This document shows positions 50,401-60,939 of a DNA stretch of 64,000 nt, piece by piece. Source of the DNA: Rhea pennata (Eukaryota; Chordata; Aves; Rheiformes; Rheidae); assembly GCF_028389875.1 (NCBI RefSeq), contig NC_084702.1:72389582-72453581 (forward strand), given 5' to 3'. A program made the translations under genes and the position numbers. The notes below the pieces were generated by a model. The model saw only the letters and a list, made by a program, of their open reading frames with translations, was not told where the DNA came from and did not search any database. How positions within the stretch are numbered: position 1 is the stretch's first letter; each line of letters begins with the position of its first letter.

Positions 50401-53400
50401 GAAGGATTCTTGAAAGCCAAGTGGTATGCAGGGCTTGTTCTGTCCCTGGGAGTTTAGCAATAGATTTACTGTCTCTTTTGCAGCCTGCCATGCTGTATTT
50501 GTATTCGGCATCTCCAGCATCTCCATTTTTTCTGACTTTCTTGTGTCCAAAAGGACTAGATTGTGTCACCCAAGAAAACTTAAATACAAGGTCGGAGAAA
50601 GAATTACTATAACTTTAAAAAGCTTCTTTTCTGTGTTGATATGTATACAGTTACTCTTTGATTCTTTGTTTTCCTCCTCTCCTTCTAAAACCCAATGCAA
50701 AAACCTAATTAAATGTACTGAATAAGATGACATGGAGACTTTTGGGGAAGGGATATGGTCTCTTTATAGAGGTTCACTGGTGGGATAGCAGTACTTCAGG
50801 TGCCTTTTTGGAAATTGGAATGGTCAGTGCCATTCCACCACAAGTCTGGTGATGGTTTATTATATAGTGGTATATCTAATATTGTTGTAGTATATCCTTG
50901 GGCTAAACTTGTATAGACAGAAACATTAAGACAAACAAAATCTGGAGACTTGGAGATTTCTCAGTAAATGCCTCTGTCGCTTTCCATTTTGAAGTATAGT
51001 CACTTGTTTTATGGAAAAGTGCTGAAAGTTGAATTTCTTAGTGCTTGAGAAGCTAGACATACTTGAAGGATTTTTTTTTAAGCTATTGATCAGTCTTTTG
51101 TAAGTAGAAGAAAAGAGAATCCTCTGGAGACACTAGATTTCACATCAGTGAAAGAAAGGTTTCCAGCAATTTTGCGTTTTTTTTACTGTCATGACAAAAA
51201 GTATGATTGCCTTCTTTATGCAATAATTTTGTAAAGTCCGCTGTCTGATAGTCTTTGTTCCTTAATGCTTTCTCCTTCTCTACTGTTAATGCTCTGAGGT
51301 TCTGTTTTAACATGTATCAGTTTCTTCAAAATACAACTGTTCTGGGTGCTTAGTGGAGTTGCAATGTGTCTACAAGGTTGAGCGTAAGCTGTTGATGAGG
51401 GACTTTTGCACTGAGCCAGACCTTGATGTGGAAAATGGAAGGCCGCTTTTTGAATATTGTTTTTGAGCTTTATTAAACAGATTTTTAGTTAGTAGTTTTC
51501 TTTCTCCAAGTTTCAGACCACCTTCTTCCATCATGTGAGCTGCAGTTAAAATGTAGTTCTTCAGTTTGTGACATCCTAGTCATTGCCACGACAGCAGATT
51601 GCCAAATAGATTTAACATGAAGGAGAGCAAAGAAGCTGGTATGTGAGTAAGAAAGTGTTCTTATCCAGCCCGATCTTTAATAGTACCTCAGTTAATACTC
51701 AAAATTCTGGTCGCTATGCTAATTTGGAAGCAGTGGGTCTCTGTCCTCCTTTTGTGTGCTACTGTAGTACTCTACAGGGTAGCTGTGGAATTTCACCAAA
51801 GTACAGTTAAAGCATGTCTGTGCCAAGAAGGTACAATGTTTCTTTGGACAATGTTTCTTTGGTTGGTGCACTGTCAGTAGTGGAATAAAGCTATTTAAAT
51901 ACTAGGTTATGCTCCCTGGGGCTGGACCAGTAACTGTATCTGGATGCTACCTGTTGATAGTGAGAGACAACTAAATGGAAATAAAATAGATTTATTTTTA
52001 AAAGTATTGTTATATCAAGCTGTCAATTGTGCTTTTAAGATGCCTGGTTTATGTCTGAAACGGATTATAGCGTGTTCTTGTTGACGTGGCAGGGAATGTC
52101 AAACTGAGGGTGCATTTCCAGCAACTGCATAAAGCAAGTGGAAGTTCACAGTGCTCCTAAAAAGGGTGTCTCACTTTGGCTTTTGATTTCTACTTTGGCC
52201 CTTTCACCAACTTTTGCTGCTTGTGGGCTATATGGTCAGCAAGATTAGGATCTTCTTTAAAGCTCTTGTTATACTGTTAAGGTGATTTGGCTTTCTTCCC
52301 GTTGGCCAGCTGATCTTGCTGCGCATCTTCATTCTCTAGCAGGGCTTCCTATGTTTTCCACTCTGAAAAACAAACATGGCTTGAACAAGCATGACATAGA
52401 AGCACCTTCCTGTTCAGGAATCATGTGCTGCCTGGGTATCAGAAGTGTATAGTATAGTTTAGTTTATGCTTTACAAACAAATAGAAGACTCCTTGTTTTA
52501 AGGTGTGTGTATGCTGACCATATCCAAAACATGGATTTCAGTGCTTGGCATAGCTTTGTCTAGTGAAAGTAGAGAAATCGGTATTTGAAATCTAAGCTAA
52601 AATTTTTAGGCACCATAATCTATTTAAAGGTGATATTAATTTAGAAATGAACAAATTGAGTTTAAGTGGAGTTATAATTTTTCAATATGTCTTCAATCAA
52701 AGTGGGCCAATTCTAGTTGTTAGTGGTATTTGAAACCATTAATTTGTCTTTCAGTGAGAGAACTTAGTGCTCTGTCATATTCTCTGTTCAGGGCTTTTTT
52801 CGTTGTTTGTTTTGCTAGGTTCAAATGGTGGTGAGCTGACTGGCTGGTACTCAAAGGTCGTAACTGGAATACATAAACTGAAGTTAGTTCTAGGACATTG
52901 GAAGTCCAGGCATCATAGCTTACAAAACACATTTTGACGTAAAGAGAAACTAACTTTTACTGTAGACTCAACTGAGGACTGTCTGCAATATGTTCGAAAT
53001 GCCAGTGGAGAGCCATGACCAGAAAGCTTGTGATAAGTATTGAACTTGCTGTTCGGAGTGTTCAGCTACTTAATGTTTTGTTTTCCGTAGAACATTTTGT
53101 CAGATGAGTTCAAATTACCTCTCTTCTGATTGTATCTGGCTTTTAGGGTGTCAAACACAGTGCTTGAAGGTCTGTTTGTTCTGGAGCCTAGAAGACAACA
53201 AAGTTTGACTACCTTAAGAGGCTCAGGAACAGATTGGCTTTGGTGAATATATTCATAAAGCTGGAGAAACACTGTGTTCCAGTTCAGATCATACTGAAGT
53301 CAGTTCCTGGTAAAGGCAGGCCTTTTCTTTTTAAATATGTAAGAGTTCATGGAAATACACTTTCTCCTCAGACTCTATTGAATACTTCAACTATTGCATT

Positions 53401-54789
53401 AGAAGTTTCAATGTCAGAGTTCAATTTTGGTCAATAAAAATGTATTTGTAAATTGAAGAAGATATTTAGATCATAATGGGATTAATTAGCTTTTTGATTT
53501 CTATGTGAGACTCCTGAGTGTTGTGAATCAGTACTTAAAATGTAGCATGTCATTGCAGCTTTACTTTTTGCATGGTAAATACTCAAGTTCGCTTTAGTGT
53601 GTGTTATTTATGAATGCTAACGACCAACTGGCATTGAAGGTGTCCTTGTCCCTGCAATCGCCGTACTTTTGTGTCTGAGCTTTACTGCGTATTGAACTCG
53701 GGGACACAGCAAACTTGCACTAGAGCTGCTTACCCTGGCGAGTTGCGTGCTGAGGCGTGTTCTTGTGTCGAGGCTGCAGCAAAAGGTCTTTGCTTCCTCT
53801 TCGCACATCTCTTTCTGCCCAGGTGCACCACTTGCAGGTTGTCTCCAGTTCCCTAAACTTGCAGTCTCGCTTCCCAGTGATGTGGAGACAGAAACCAGGC
53901 TGTTGGCCACAACTGTTCTGATCGGTTGAGAAATCTGTTTTCAGTTATTACAGCTTCTATAAACCGTGTTCATCAGTTAGTCTTGTGTTAGGTGCTATAC
54001 AGATACTGGGGAGTAGTAGTTTTCTTGTTTCAAAGTACTTTTAATGATATGAGATGAATTAGTAAAAGGTGTGTACAAGAAACAACAAGATAACACTGAT
54101 ATGTGCGTGAGTTTTGGATTTGGGCTCTTTTTTATGCTCACAGAACAAAAGTATATTTACAGCAGGATAACAGCTAGTTTTGAATATGAAAAAAATTAAT
54201 GAAAGTATGAGAGAAAACAAAACACAAGAGTATTGACTATAGAAGCTTGATTTAAAGGCAAGGATCATCATTTCTTTTAGAAATGAGGACAAGCAGTGGA
54301 GTGGGCATTGGCCATGAGCTCCTTGAAAGTGTAAGAAAGCAATTTAATGATAGGGAAGAGAAGAATGCCATGTTCCAGGTGTTTGTTTCTGAATGAGGTA
54401 TTTGCAAGAGTGTTCTGAGTGGATGTGTGTGTGGTAAAATTCCAAGTGTCAAAGCAAGATGGGTGTTAACAGCTGGAGCTGAAATTTCAGCAGACTGACA
54501 GGGAAGTCTGAATCTTAAACTGAAAAAATATGTGAGATTTAAATGTAATCTTGACGCACAGATCTAGAGAGATCCAAGTCATCTGATAAAGATGCTATTA
54601 TGCACTGCATTTCCCCTTTACTTTAAAGACTGTGCAATAAATCCAATAGTAGTGTGTTTAAGTTACTTTTTCAGGAACTTCTGCATGGAGCACATGTTCA
54701 TTCTACTACATTTGTATATTATCTGGGTATTGAATCAGTGCCCTGTCCTAACTCACCTAACTCATGTTCTTGTTTTTTTTTCTTTTCAG

Positions 54790-54929
54790 ATTTTCTATTT
54801 TGTACATACATTGTTTTGTATATACTGTATATGATGACTTCGGTGGGCAGTGAACGTACCCGGGGCACTCGGGACAAAACACAAATTTCAGCCACACAGC
54901 CAACACAACCACAGAAACAAGTAGTACAG
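54790..54929 (+). CDS. UBAP2: UBAP2 exon 2: 5' UTR tail and first coding segment
   Basis: The acceptor is a T-rich tract ending TTTTCAG at 54789 and the donor GTATGT begins at 54930. The first 41 nt (54790-54830) are 5' UTR. Coding starts at the tandem ATGATG, 54831-54836. The first ATG has T at -3, a poor context; the second has A at -3 and is probably the better initiator. The 33 codons run MMTSVGSERTRG to QPQKQVVQ. Confidence 0.92.
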
Positions 54930-57900
54930 GTATGTGCTACTATGTAATATTTCTTGAGTTAAGTGTATGCACTGAATAGTATGCACTTCTGTAAGTCATT
55001 AAAAACTAAGATAAGAAAGGAAGGGGATACCATAGTTTATTCAGAAGAATATGTTTAATATCTCATTTTAAATGCTCGCTAACTCAACACAGCATTAAGT
55101 TGTTCCTCTATTCTTGTCTCTAAATGAATTTTGTGTTCTTCAGCAACATTTTCCGTCAGTGAGGAATTTTTTATGCCTATGCTTATATCAAGATTTTTGT
55201 CTAGCGGCCTCAGTGTCCTCAGATTTCAGCTCTTTTATATGCTAGCCTCATGATGCTAGATTTGATTGTTACAGGAGTTTGGGTGGGTGGGAAAGCTTTC
55301 TGTTAGATGGGTTCCATACAGCACAGCATGATTCAGCATATCTACAAGTCATGCAGATTCTGAATTTTAAACTTGCGCAGAGTGTCTTCACTGAAAATGA
55401 AATGATGAGGGTCCATTAGTGGATTAAAACCCAGGTTATTTTCAGTATCGGTGAGATTGAAATTGATCTTTCTTCCCATTGTCCTGATATTCAGCAGCAC
55501 AGTAGTTAAATTCTGTGCTTTTCAGGGTTACAGATGGTGTAAAGTGACTCTGCTCATGGCAACTCATTATTCTGTTGTCAAGTACTTCTCAAAATTGGAC
55601 TCAATTCAAGAATTGCATCAGTTCTCTGCTGGCAGAGAATGTATCAGTCTAGAGGTGCTCTCTTGGGAAGTGGTGTCTTTTATTGTTTTCTAGACTGGTC
55701 TTTAGTGTGTAGGGGTTCCTGTTCTGTTGTGTATAGTATTAATTATATGAACTCAAGCCCTCATCGTCTTCTTGCATTGCAGCACTTTACTTATTTGTGG
55801 TTCATGTTGATGTGTGGATTTAGAAAGTGCCTTTCGACAGAAGCAGCTGAATTTGCTTTTGTTTTATAACAACTAGGATCGCACAAGTATAGCGAGCAGG
55901 TTAAGAGAAGTGATTCCCCTTTTTTGGCATTTGCAAGACCACACTGGAATATTGTGTCCAGTTTTGGGCTCCCCACTACAAAAAGACATTGACAGACCAG
56001 AGCAAGTCCAGCGAAGGGCTACAAAGATGGCTGGTGGCTGGAGCATGGGATGAATGAGGGAAGGCTGAGGAAAATGAGTTTGTTCAGACTTAAGAAGACA
56101 AAGCAAAGGCAAGATCTTACTCATCTATTCAGATGCTTCATGAGAGGGTGTAGAGAAGACGGAGCGAGACTCTTCTCAGACAGGCAATGATCCAAACTGG
56201 AACATGGGAAATTCCATCTGTTATAAGAAAGAAAAGGAGAAAAAAAAAAAAAAAAAAAGAAAAAAGGCCACTATGCAGGTGCCTTAACACTGGAATGCAG
56301 GTTGGAGAAGTTGGGGATCTCCGTCTATGGAGAAGTTTAAAACTTGACTAGACACGGCCCTAAGCAATCTCATCTGATGGGACCTGCCCTCAGCAGCAGG
56401 TTGCACTGAGTGCTGCTGGAGGTCCTTTCCAACCTACATGATTCAGTGATTCTAAGCATTATGTTCTACGGAGCATTTTCTGCATTTTGTCTGAATATAG
56501 TTGTTTTTCTTTTGCATAATGGATACTTGTTTGGCCAAGTGAATGGAGAAGATGCTTATTTAATATCCAACTGTTATGTTTTAATGCACCATGCTTTTTT
56601 ATTCTTTAGATATCTGATAGACGTTTCTGCTTAGACCAGCTTTATCAGCAGCAATATGTGGGGTTTTACTGTTTGGTTGCCATTGATTATTCTTTATGAA
56701 TCTGGAAGGATGTGGCTTTTCCAAGTGGAGATTTCAGTGTTAAAATATCAGATAGATCATAATTTCAGTTATTTAAGAAATGATGTTGCACATTTGCTCC
56801 ATTACTTTTGAATAATAAATGTATTTATTCTGGACCTATCATTGTCACTTAATTTTATGTTTTGCTCACTTTTGTTTTCTGATAGTTGTAAGTTAATTAA
56901 AATTCTCTTCACTTTGTTACACTGCAAAGATTGTATTCCTTGCAAGATGTGAATAGTGTTTTAGCTGTTGTAAGATAATGTTTTCTTAGTCATAATTAAA
57001 AATTGATCACAGTGTTGTCTAGGATAATACAATGTTAGTTGTTAAGCTGATACCTTAAAAATAAAAGAGAACTAGTCATTGGAAAAATACTTCTTGGACA
57101 ATGATTTGATGTGTGTGTGTGTGTGTGTGTGTGTTTTTATAATGAAAACATTTTGGCTTTTTTTTTTCTCCTTTGAATCTTCAATTCCAGCTGGGTGTAA
57201 TGCACTAGCATAAGTACTAATGATGCTGAACCTATTTCTGTTTGCAATGTCTCTCTTTACACAAGAAAGCTGAAGATAATGTTGCACACTTTATGTATTG
57301 TTATAAAATTTGAATGTTTTATCTTTTAAATATGGAATTATTTAAAAATACTGGGTTAATAAAAAGATGAATCTTAATGGCTTCCTATTTCTGGTCAAAT
57401 ATGCCATCATGTCTGTATAGAAATTACATTCTTGTCCAAATTTTTCTATGCTGGATACCTTTAATGGAAATCTGTTTACCAGCTTAGCAATTGCATGGGC
57501 CTGGGGAGACTGAAGTTTGAACAAGAGAATATAATACGATTTAATTCTGGAAAATGATAGACCTTTTCTTCTTGTTCTCTACTGACCTTTTAACAGACAC
57601 TGAGAAAGGGGTTCTTTGCCCAGAGCACAGAACGGGGTGCTGTAGTGTAGATGCAGTGCTGTGGGTAGCACAAGACCTGGAGTGGGGAATTCCAGAGTAG
57701 TGTCTCGTTTGTGTTACCGGCTGACGTATGAAGCTGTCAGCGTGACACTTTGAAAATGTGAAGCAGTACAAAGTGCTTAGCTCTGTTACAAACACAGTAA
57801 TTGTCTTGGAACGTCGCCTCTCAGCATGACGAATGTCACTTCCCTCAAGGAACTGGGACAGCTGCAGTAACTTCTCAGCAAGTAAGCAGCTGATGGTATA

Positions 57901-60900
57901 AGCTGGAGTAATTTTTAGACTCTTCTCGGCATTTATGCTTAATGACCTACCACACCTCCTTGGTGTGGTAAACTCCAAAAGCAGAGCGACTTAAGGGATT
58001 GGTTACTTGGGCTCTTGAGGCACTGAATTTTGTGTTCGTGTGCTCTAAAGTGAGACTTCGAAAGCCCAGGATGAATCCTTTTAGTCTAGAATTTCAGTGG
58101 ATGTTGTGATACTTCCGTCACGAAGAAACATTTCTCAATGCATCAATCTACATCTGGGATCCTAGTCATCTCTTCAGTATTAACCTTCTTCTCTAGATAG
58201 AGATGAGAGTTTTTCTGTTTAAGCAGACATCAAATTAAATCCAGGATCGTGTAGCCTGGTTATCTATCATATATTCCTGGGAATGCCATTCATGAAGACC
58301 ACAACTATCTCACTATGAGATCTGGGTTTATGTGATACATTAGTGTTCTTAGGTTGCTTTTTCTTTGGGGCAGCCATAGTGTATTCTGATTTATGGCTCT
58401 CTACTGCAGCCATCCATTTTAGTCTGACAACTTTTGGAGAAGCTGTTAACGTGGCTTTGTTACAGAGACACCAAATGTTCCATCAATAGTAAGATCCTTT
58501 AGCAATTTTCAGAGACTGGTGAGACTGGTATTTGCTTATTGAGAAGATAAGTGCGGCTGTTCACAGGAAAAAATCTTGAGGCACAACCCAGCCTCCTATT
58601 AAGTTCATAAATCTACAGAGTCATGACACTGGAGTCATGAAGGGGATACAGGCAGGAATCACCAAAGATGCAGTTCATTTTAAAACACTATTGCCTGTTT
58701 CTCGTGATGAAGCGCTAACTCTGGGTTAATAGATATTAATTAAAAATAGAACTAATAATATCAAAGCATAGGCTTCTGTAGTAAGTTTTGTTTTAAGTGA
58801 TTAAGTCTTCAAGTAGTGACCTTAATTGTGCTCTGAACACATTACAGTGTGCTGAAGCTGCTTCTGTCCCAGCAAACCTGTTGACTGTAAAGATGGGTGT
58901 AGGGCAAGAGATGTTAATCTCTTTCCTCTGTGTATGTTCCCTATATTCTTTTTGACAACCAAGAGGAAAAAAGATAGATAGCGATGCTAAGAGGTATTTT
59001 AAAAAATATACTGTTAACTTTTGTGAAATTTTTGGTTGTTTTTATTTTTTAGGCAACAGCAGAACAGATTCGCCTTGCTCAGATGATCTATGATAAGAAT
59101 GATGCAGACTTTGAAGATAAAGTGAAACAAGTATGTTTCTTATGGTACAAAGTTTTTATGCTCTGCAATAAGGTGCTCATAAGTTAGTTTACGGAGCTGG
59201 AGTGGCTGTTTCTGATTTAGATTAAACCATTTTCAGAATGATGTAAGTTTAACTACAAAAAAGTGCTCCTATTGCACAACAAAAGCCTGTTTATAAGAAA
59301 CTGCAGTAGTATAGCTCTGGCTGTATAGTTATGCTGGTGGACTTTCCTTTGTAGACAAGCCATGGAACCAATACTTATTTGTGCTGGTGTCTCTTACAGA
59401 CTATCTCTCTAGTAAGGTCCTGCTAGTTAAAGATCTTCAAAATACAGACTGCATTCAGCTTGGCAGTGCCAAGCATTTGCATGGCAGTGCCCAAGAGAAA
59501 AAAATTTGTCACCTGTATAAACTGAATTTGCTAGTATCTTGGCTGCTTTTCAGGAAAAATGGAAGTGTAATGATAGCTTAAAGGTGAATTAAGTTTTTAT
59601 TAAAAAAAAAAAAAAATCTGAGCTCCCAGATCTTTAATACTGTGGATTAAAATGATAGAATTAAACTGCAAAAATGAAATCTTCTCAAACCATTTCCTAT
59701 ATCATGCGGAATATTGGGTGTAGATATTCAAGCTTCTATTAACAGTTATATTAGAGATCATTAACTCCAGCAGTATAGAGAGTTCTATTCCTTGTTCTAC
59801 TGTGTATGTTGGTGATTTTATCCCAGAAGACTACCGAACACATCACAGCTCTTGTAGAACCTAGCAATGCACCTAGAAGGACACAGGAGTTAGTGTGAAT
59901 ACATTAATGCAGCAGAGGGACAGATGTCTTGATTTCTTTTTTTCTTCCTTTGTGAAACCTTATCTGAGGAGTTGTTAACTGCTTTTTGTTATTCTTGTTT
60001 ATAAAATTCTGTTGCTATCGCAATTTTGCCAGAGGTGAGGTTCAGTATTTCTTCCTGAAGCCTGTAACCCTTATCAGTAGTGCTTGTGGCTCTGCTGCTG
60101 GGAAGAAGGATAAAACTTAAAAATTCTGCAAAGGAAATCTCCAACATTTTGCCTGTGTGTGTATATTTCTAGCTCATATGATTTTCCTCTGGATGTTGTT
60201 AGATTTGCCACAGCAGAGACTATAATTATATCCATCTTACACTCCACAGGAAGTGCATCCTAGGTCCATGAAGCTTAATTCAGTACCAGGTCTCTGTGAG
60301 CAGCCATTACTTAAGCCCAGTTGTGTGGCCTTTTGCTGAATTAGATTGAGGGAGTTGATCGGGCTGAAAAATAACCTTTTTTTTTTCTTTTTTTTTTTTT
60401 CCTCAGTCTAGGTTCTTTTCCAGATGGATCAATTCTCTGCTGTTGTTTACCTTATAGCTGTTCTCACACAATAGAATAGAGAGAGTGATGTTTGGCAAGG
60501 AGGGAGAGAGGACAGTACTAGAGCAAGGCTGTTCTTTTGCATTTTTCCACTCATATACAGCAGTCTGAGTGGTGGCAGCATTTACTGCAAACATAAAGCC
60601 TTAAAAAAAAAAAAAGTAGTACTTCCTTGATTACCTTTTGAATTTTTTTTCAGCCTGTTTCTTGTTTGAATCCCAAGTATATTTGTAAAATGCGGATACC
60701 TTTACTTAGGATTTTAGTTTTCATTGACACAGTATCTGTGTACTTTCTCAGAACCTGTGGTGGTGCTTATTCTTAATTTCTTATGATGATAATTTGGATA
60801 TCTTAACATATTTGACTTTTACTGCCAGCTTATGGAAGTGACGGGGAAAAACCAGGATGAGTGCATAGTGGCACTACATGACTGTAATGGGGACGTGAAC

Positions 60901-60939
60901 AGAGCAATCAACATACTGCTGGAAGGAAGTTCGGACACA
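54831..60939 (+). CDS. UBAP2: UBAP2, ubiquitin-associated protein 2 (5' part; join of three coding exons)
   Basis: Joined coding segments: 54831-54929, 59053-59130, 60829-60939, all phase 0, giving residues 1-96. The rest of the roughly 1100-residue protein lies beyond the window. The N-terminus MMTSVGSERTRGTRD precedes a QPTQPQKQVVQ linker. Residues about 57-92 form the UBA domain (VKQLMEVTGKNQDECIVALH, then DCNGDVNRAINILLEG), a three-helix ubiquitin-binding fold. The usual MGF loop is replaced by MEVTG, as I recall for UBAP2/UBAP2L. The family (Drosophila Lingerer, vertebrate UBAP2 and UBAP2L) is cytoplasmic, RNA-associated and linked to stress granules and ubiquitination. UBAP2L is the main alternative, but the MMTSV start and the DCAF12 neighbour favour UBAP2. 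Translation can start at either of two tandem ATGs. Confidence 0.95.
55885..56453 (+). mobile_element. CR1 LINE 3' fragment, forward orientation
   Basis: GGAATATTGTGTCCAGTTTT near 55945, GTCCAGCGAAGGGCTACAAA near 56008 and the end GGTCCTTTCCAACCTACATG plus ATTCAGTGATTCT match the 3' part of avian CR1 elements. The copy is about 570 bp, 5'-truncated and diverged, with no intact reverse transcriptase frame. An A-rich expansion interrupts it at about 56226-56266. It lies in UBAP2 intron 2. Confidence 0.9.
57111..57134. repeat. (GT)12 microsatellite
   Basis: Twelve perfect GT units in UBAP2 intron 2; likely polymorphic. Confidence 0.95.
59053..59130 (+). CDS. UBAP2: UBAP2 exon 3
   Basis: The acceptor TTTTTTAG ends at 59052 and the donor GTATGT begins at 59131. 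The 78 nt make 26 whole codons, ATAEQIRLAQMIYDKNDADF and EDKVKQ. This leads into the first UBA helix. The exon is short and was recognised from protein identity and splice sites. Confidence 0.95.
59131..60828 (+). other. UBAP2: UBAP2 intron 3
   Basis: GT-AG intron of 1698 bp. It contains an A-run near 59600 and T-runs near 60377-60401. No transposon or RNA gene was recognised. Confidence 0.9.
60829..60939 (+). CDS. UBAP2: UBAP2 exon 4 (UBA domain core)
   Basis: The acceptor ACTGCCAG ends at 60828 and the donor GTAAGG begins at 60940. The 111 nt make 37 whole codons, beginning LMEVTGKNQDECIVALH and ending AINILLEGSSDT. It holds most of the UBA domain, with the conserved D-C-N-G-D-V-N turn and the A-I-N-x-L-L-E-G third helix. 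Confidence 0.96.

Larger units (their letters stand above)
31742..54789 (+). other. UBAP2: UBAP2 intron 1 (23 kb)
   Basis: This spans the inferred exon 1 donor to the exon 2 acceptor. The first 800 bp belong to the CpG island. The rest is AT-rich, with an AT microsatellite at 34754-34802, a reverse CR1 fragment at 47265-47420, poly(T) tracts (about 36555, 44855, 44957, 46250, 47690) and two patches with more CpG than their surroundings (44280-44660, 53600-53935). No additional gene is supported. The intron size assumes the exon 1 model is right. Confidence 0.7.
54930..59052 (+). other. UBAP2: UBAP2 intron 2
   Basis: GT-AG intron of 4123 bp. It holds the forward CR1 copy, a (GT)12 microsatellite at 57111-57134 and a stretch at about 57590-57970 with two TGACG half-sites. 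No coding exon was recognised in it. Confidence 0.9.

Noticed and set aside
55401..55487. C/D-box snoRNA-like arrangement (ATGATGA ... CTGA) in UBAP2 intron 2
   Set aside because: Human UBAP2 does host C/D snoRNAs, but the terminal stem here is offset and imperfect and no C'/D' pair is clear.
57541..57978. 145-codon minus-strand frame in UBAP2 intron 2
   Set aside because: No protein family is recognisable, and it lies antisense within an intron; kept only as a possible noncoding element.
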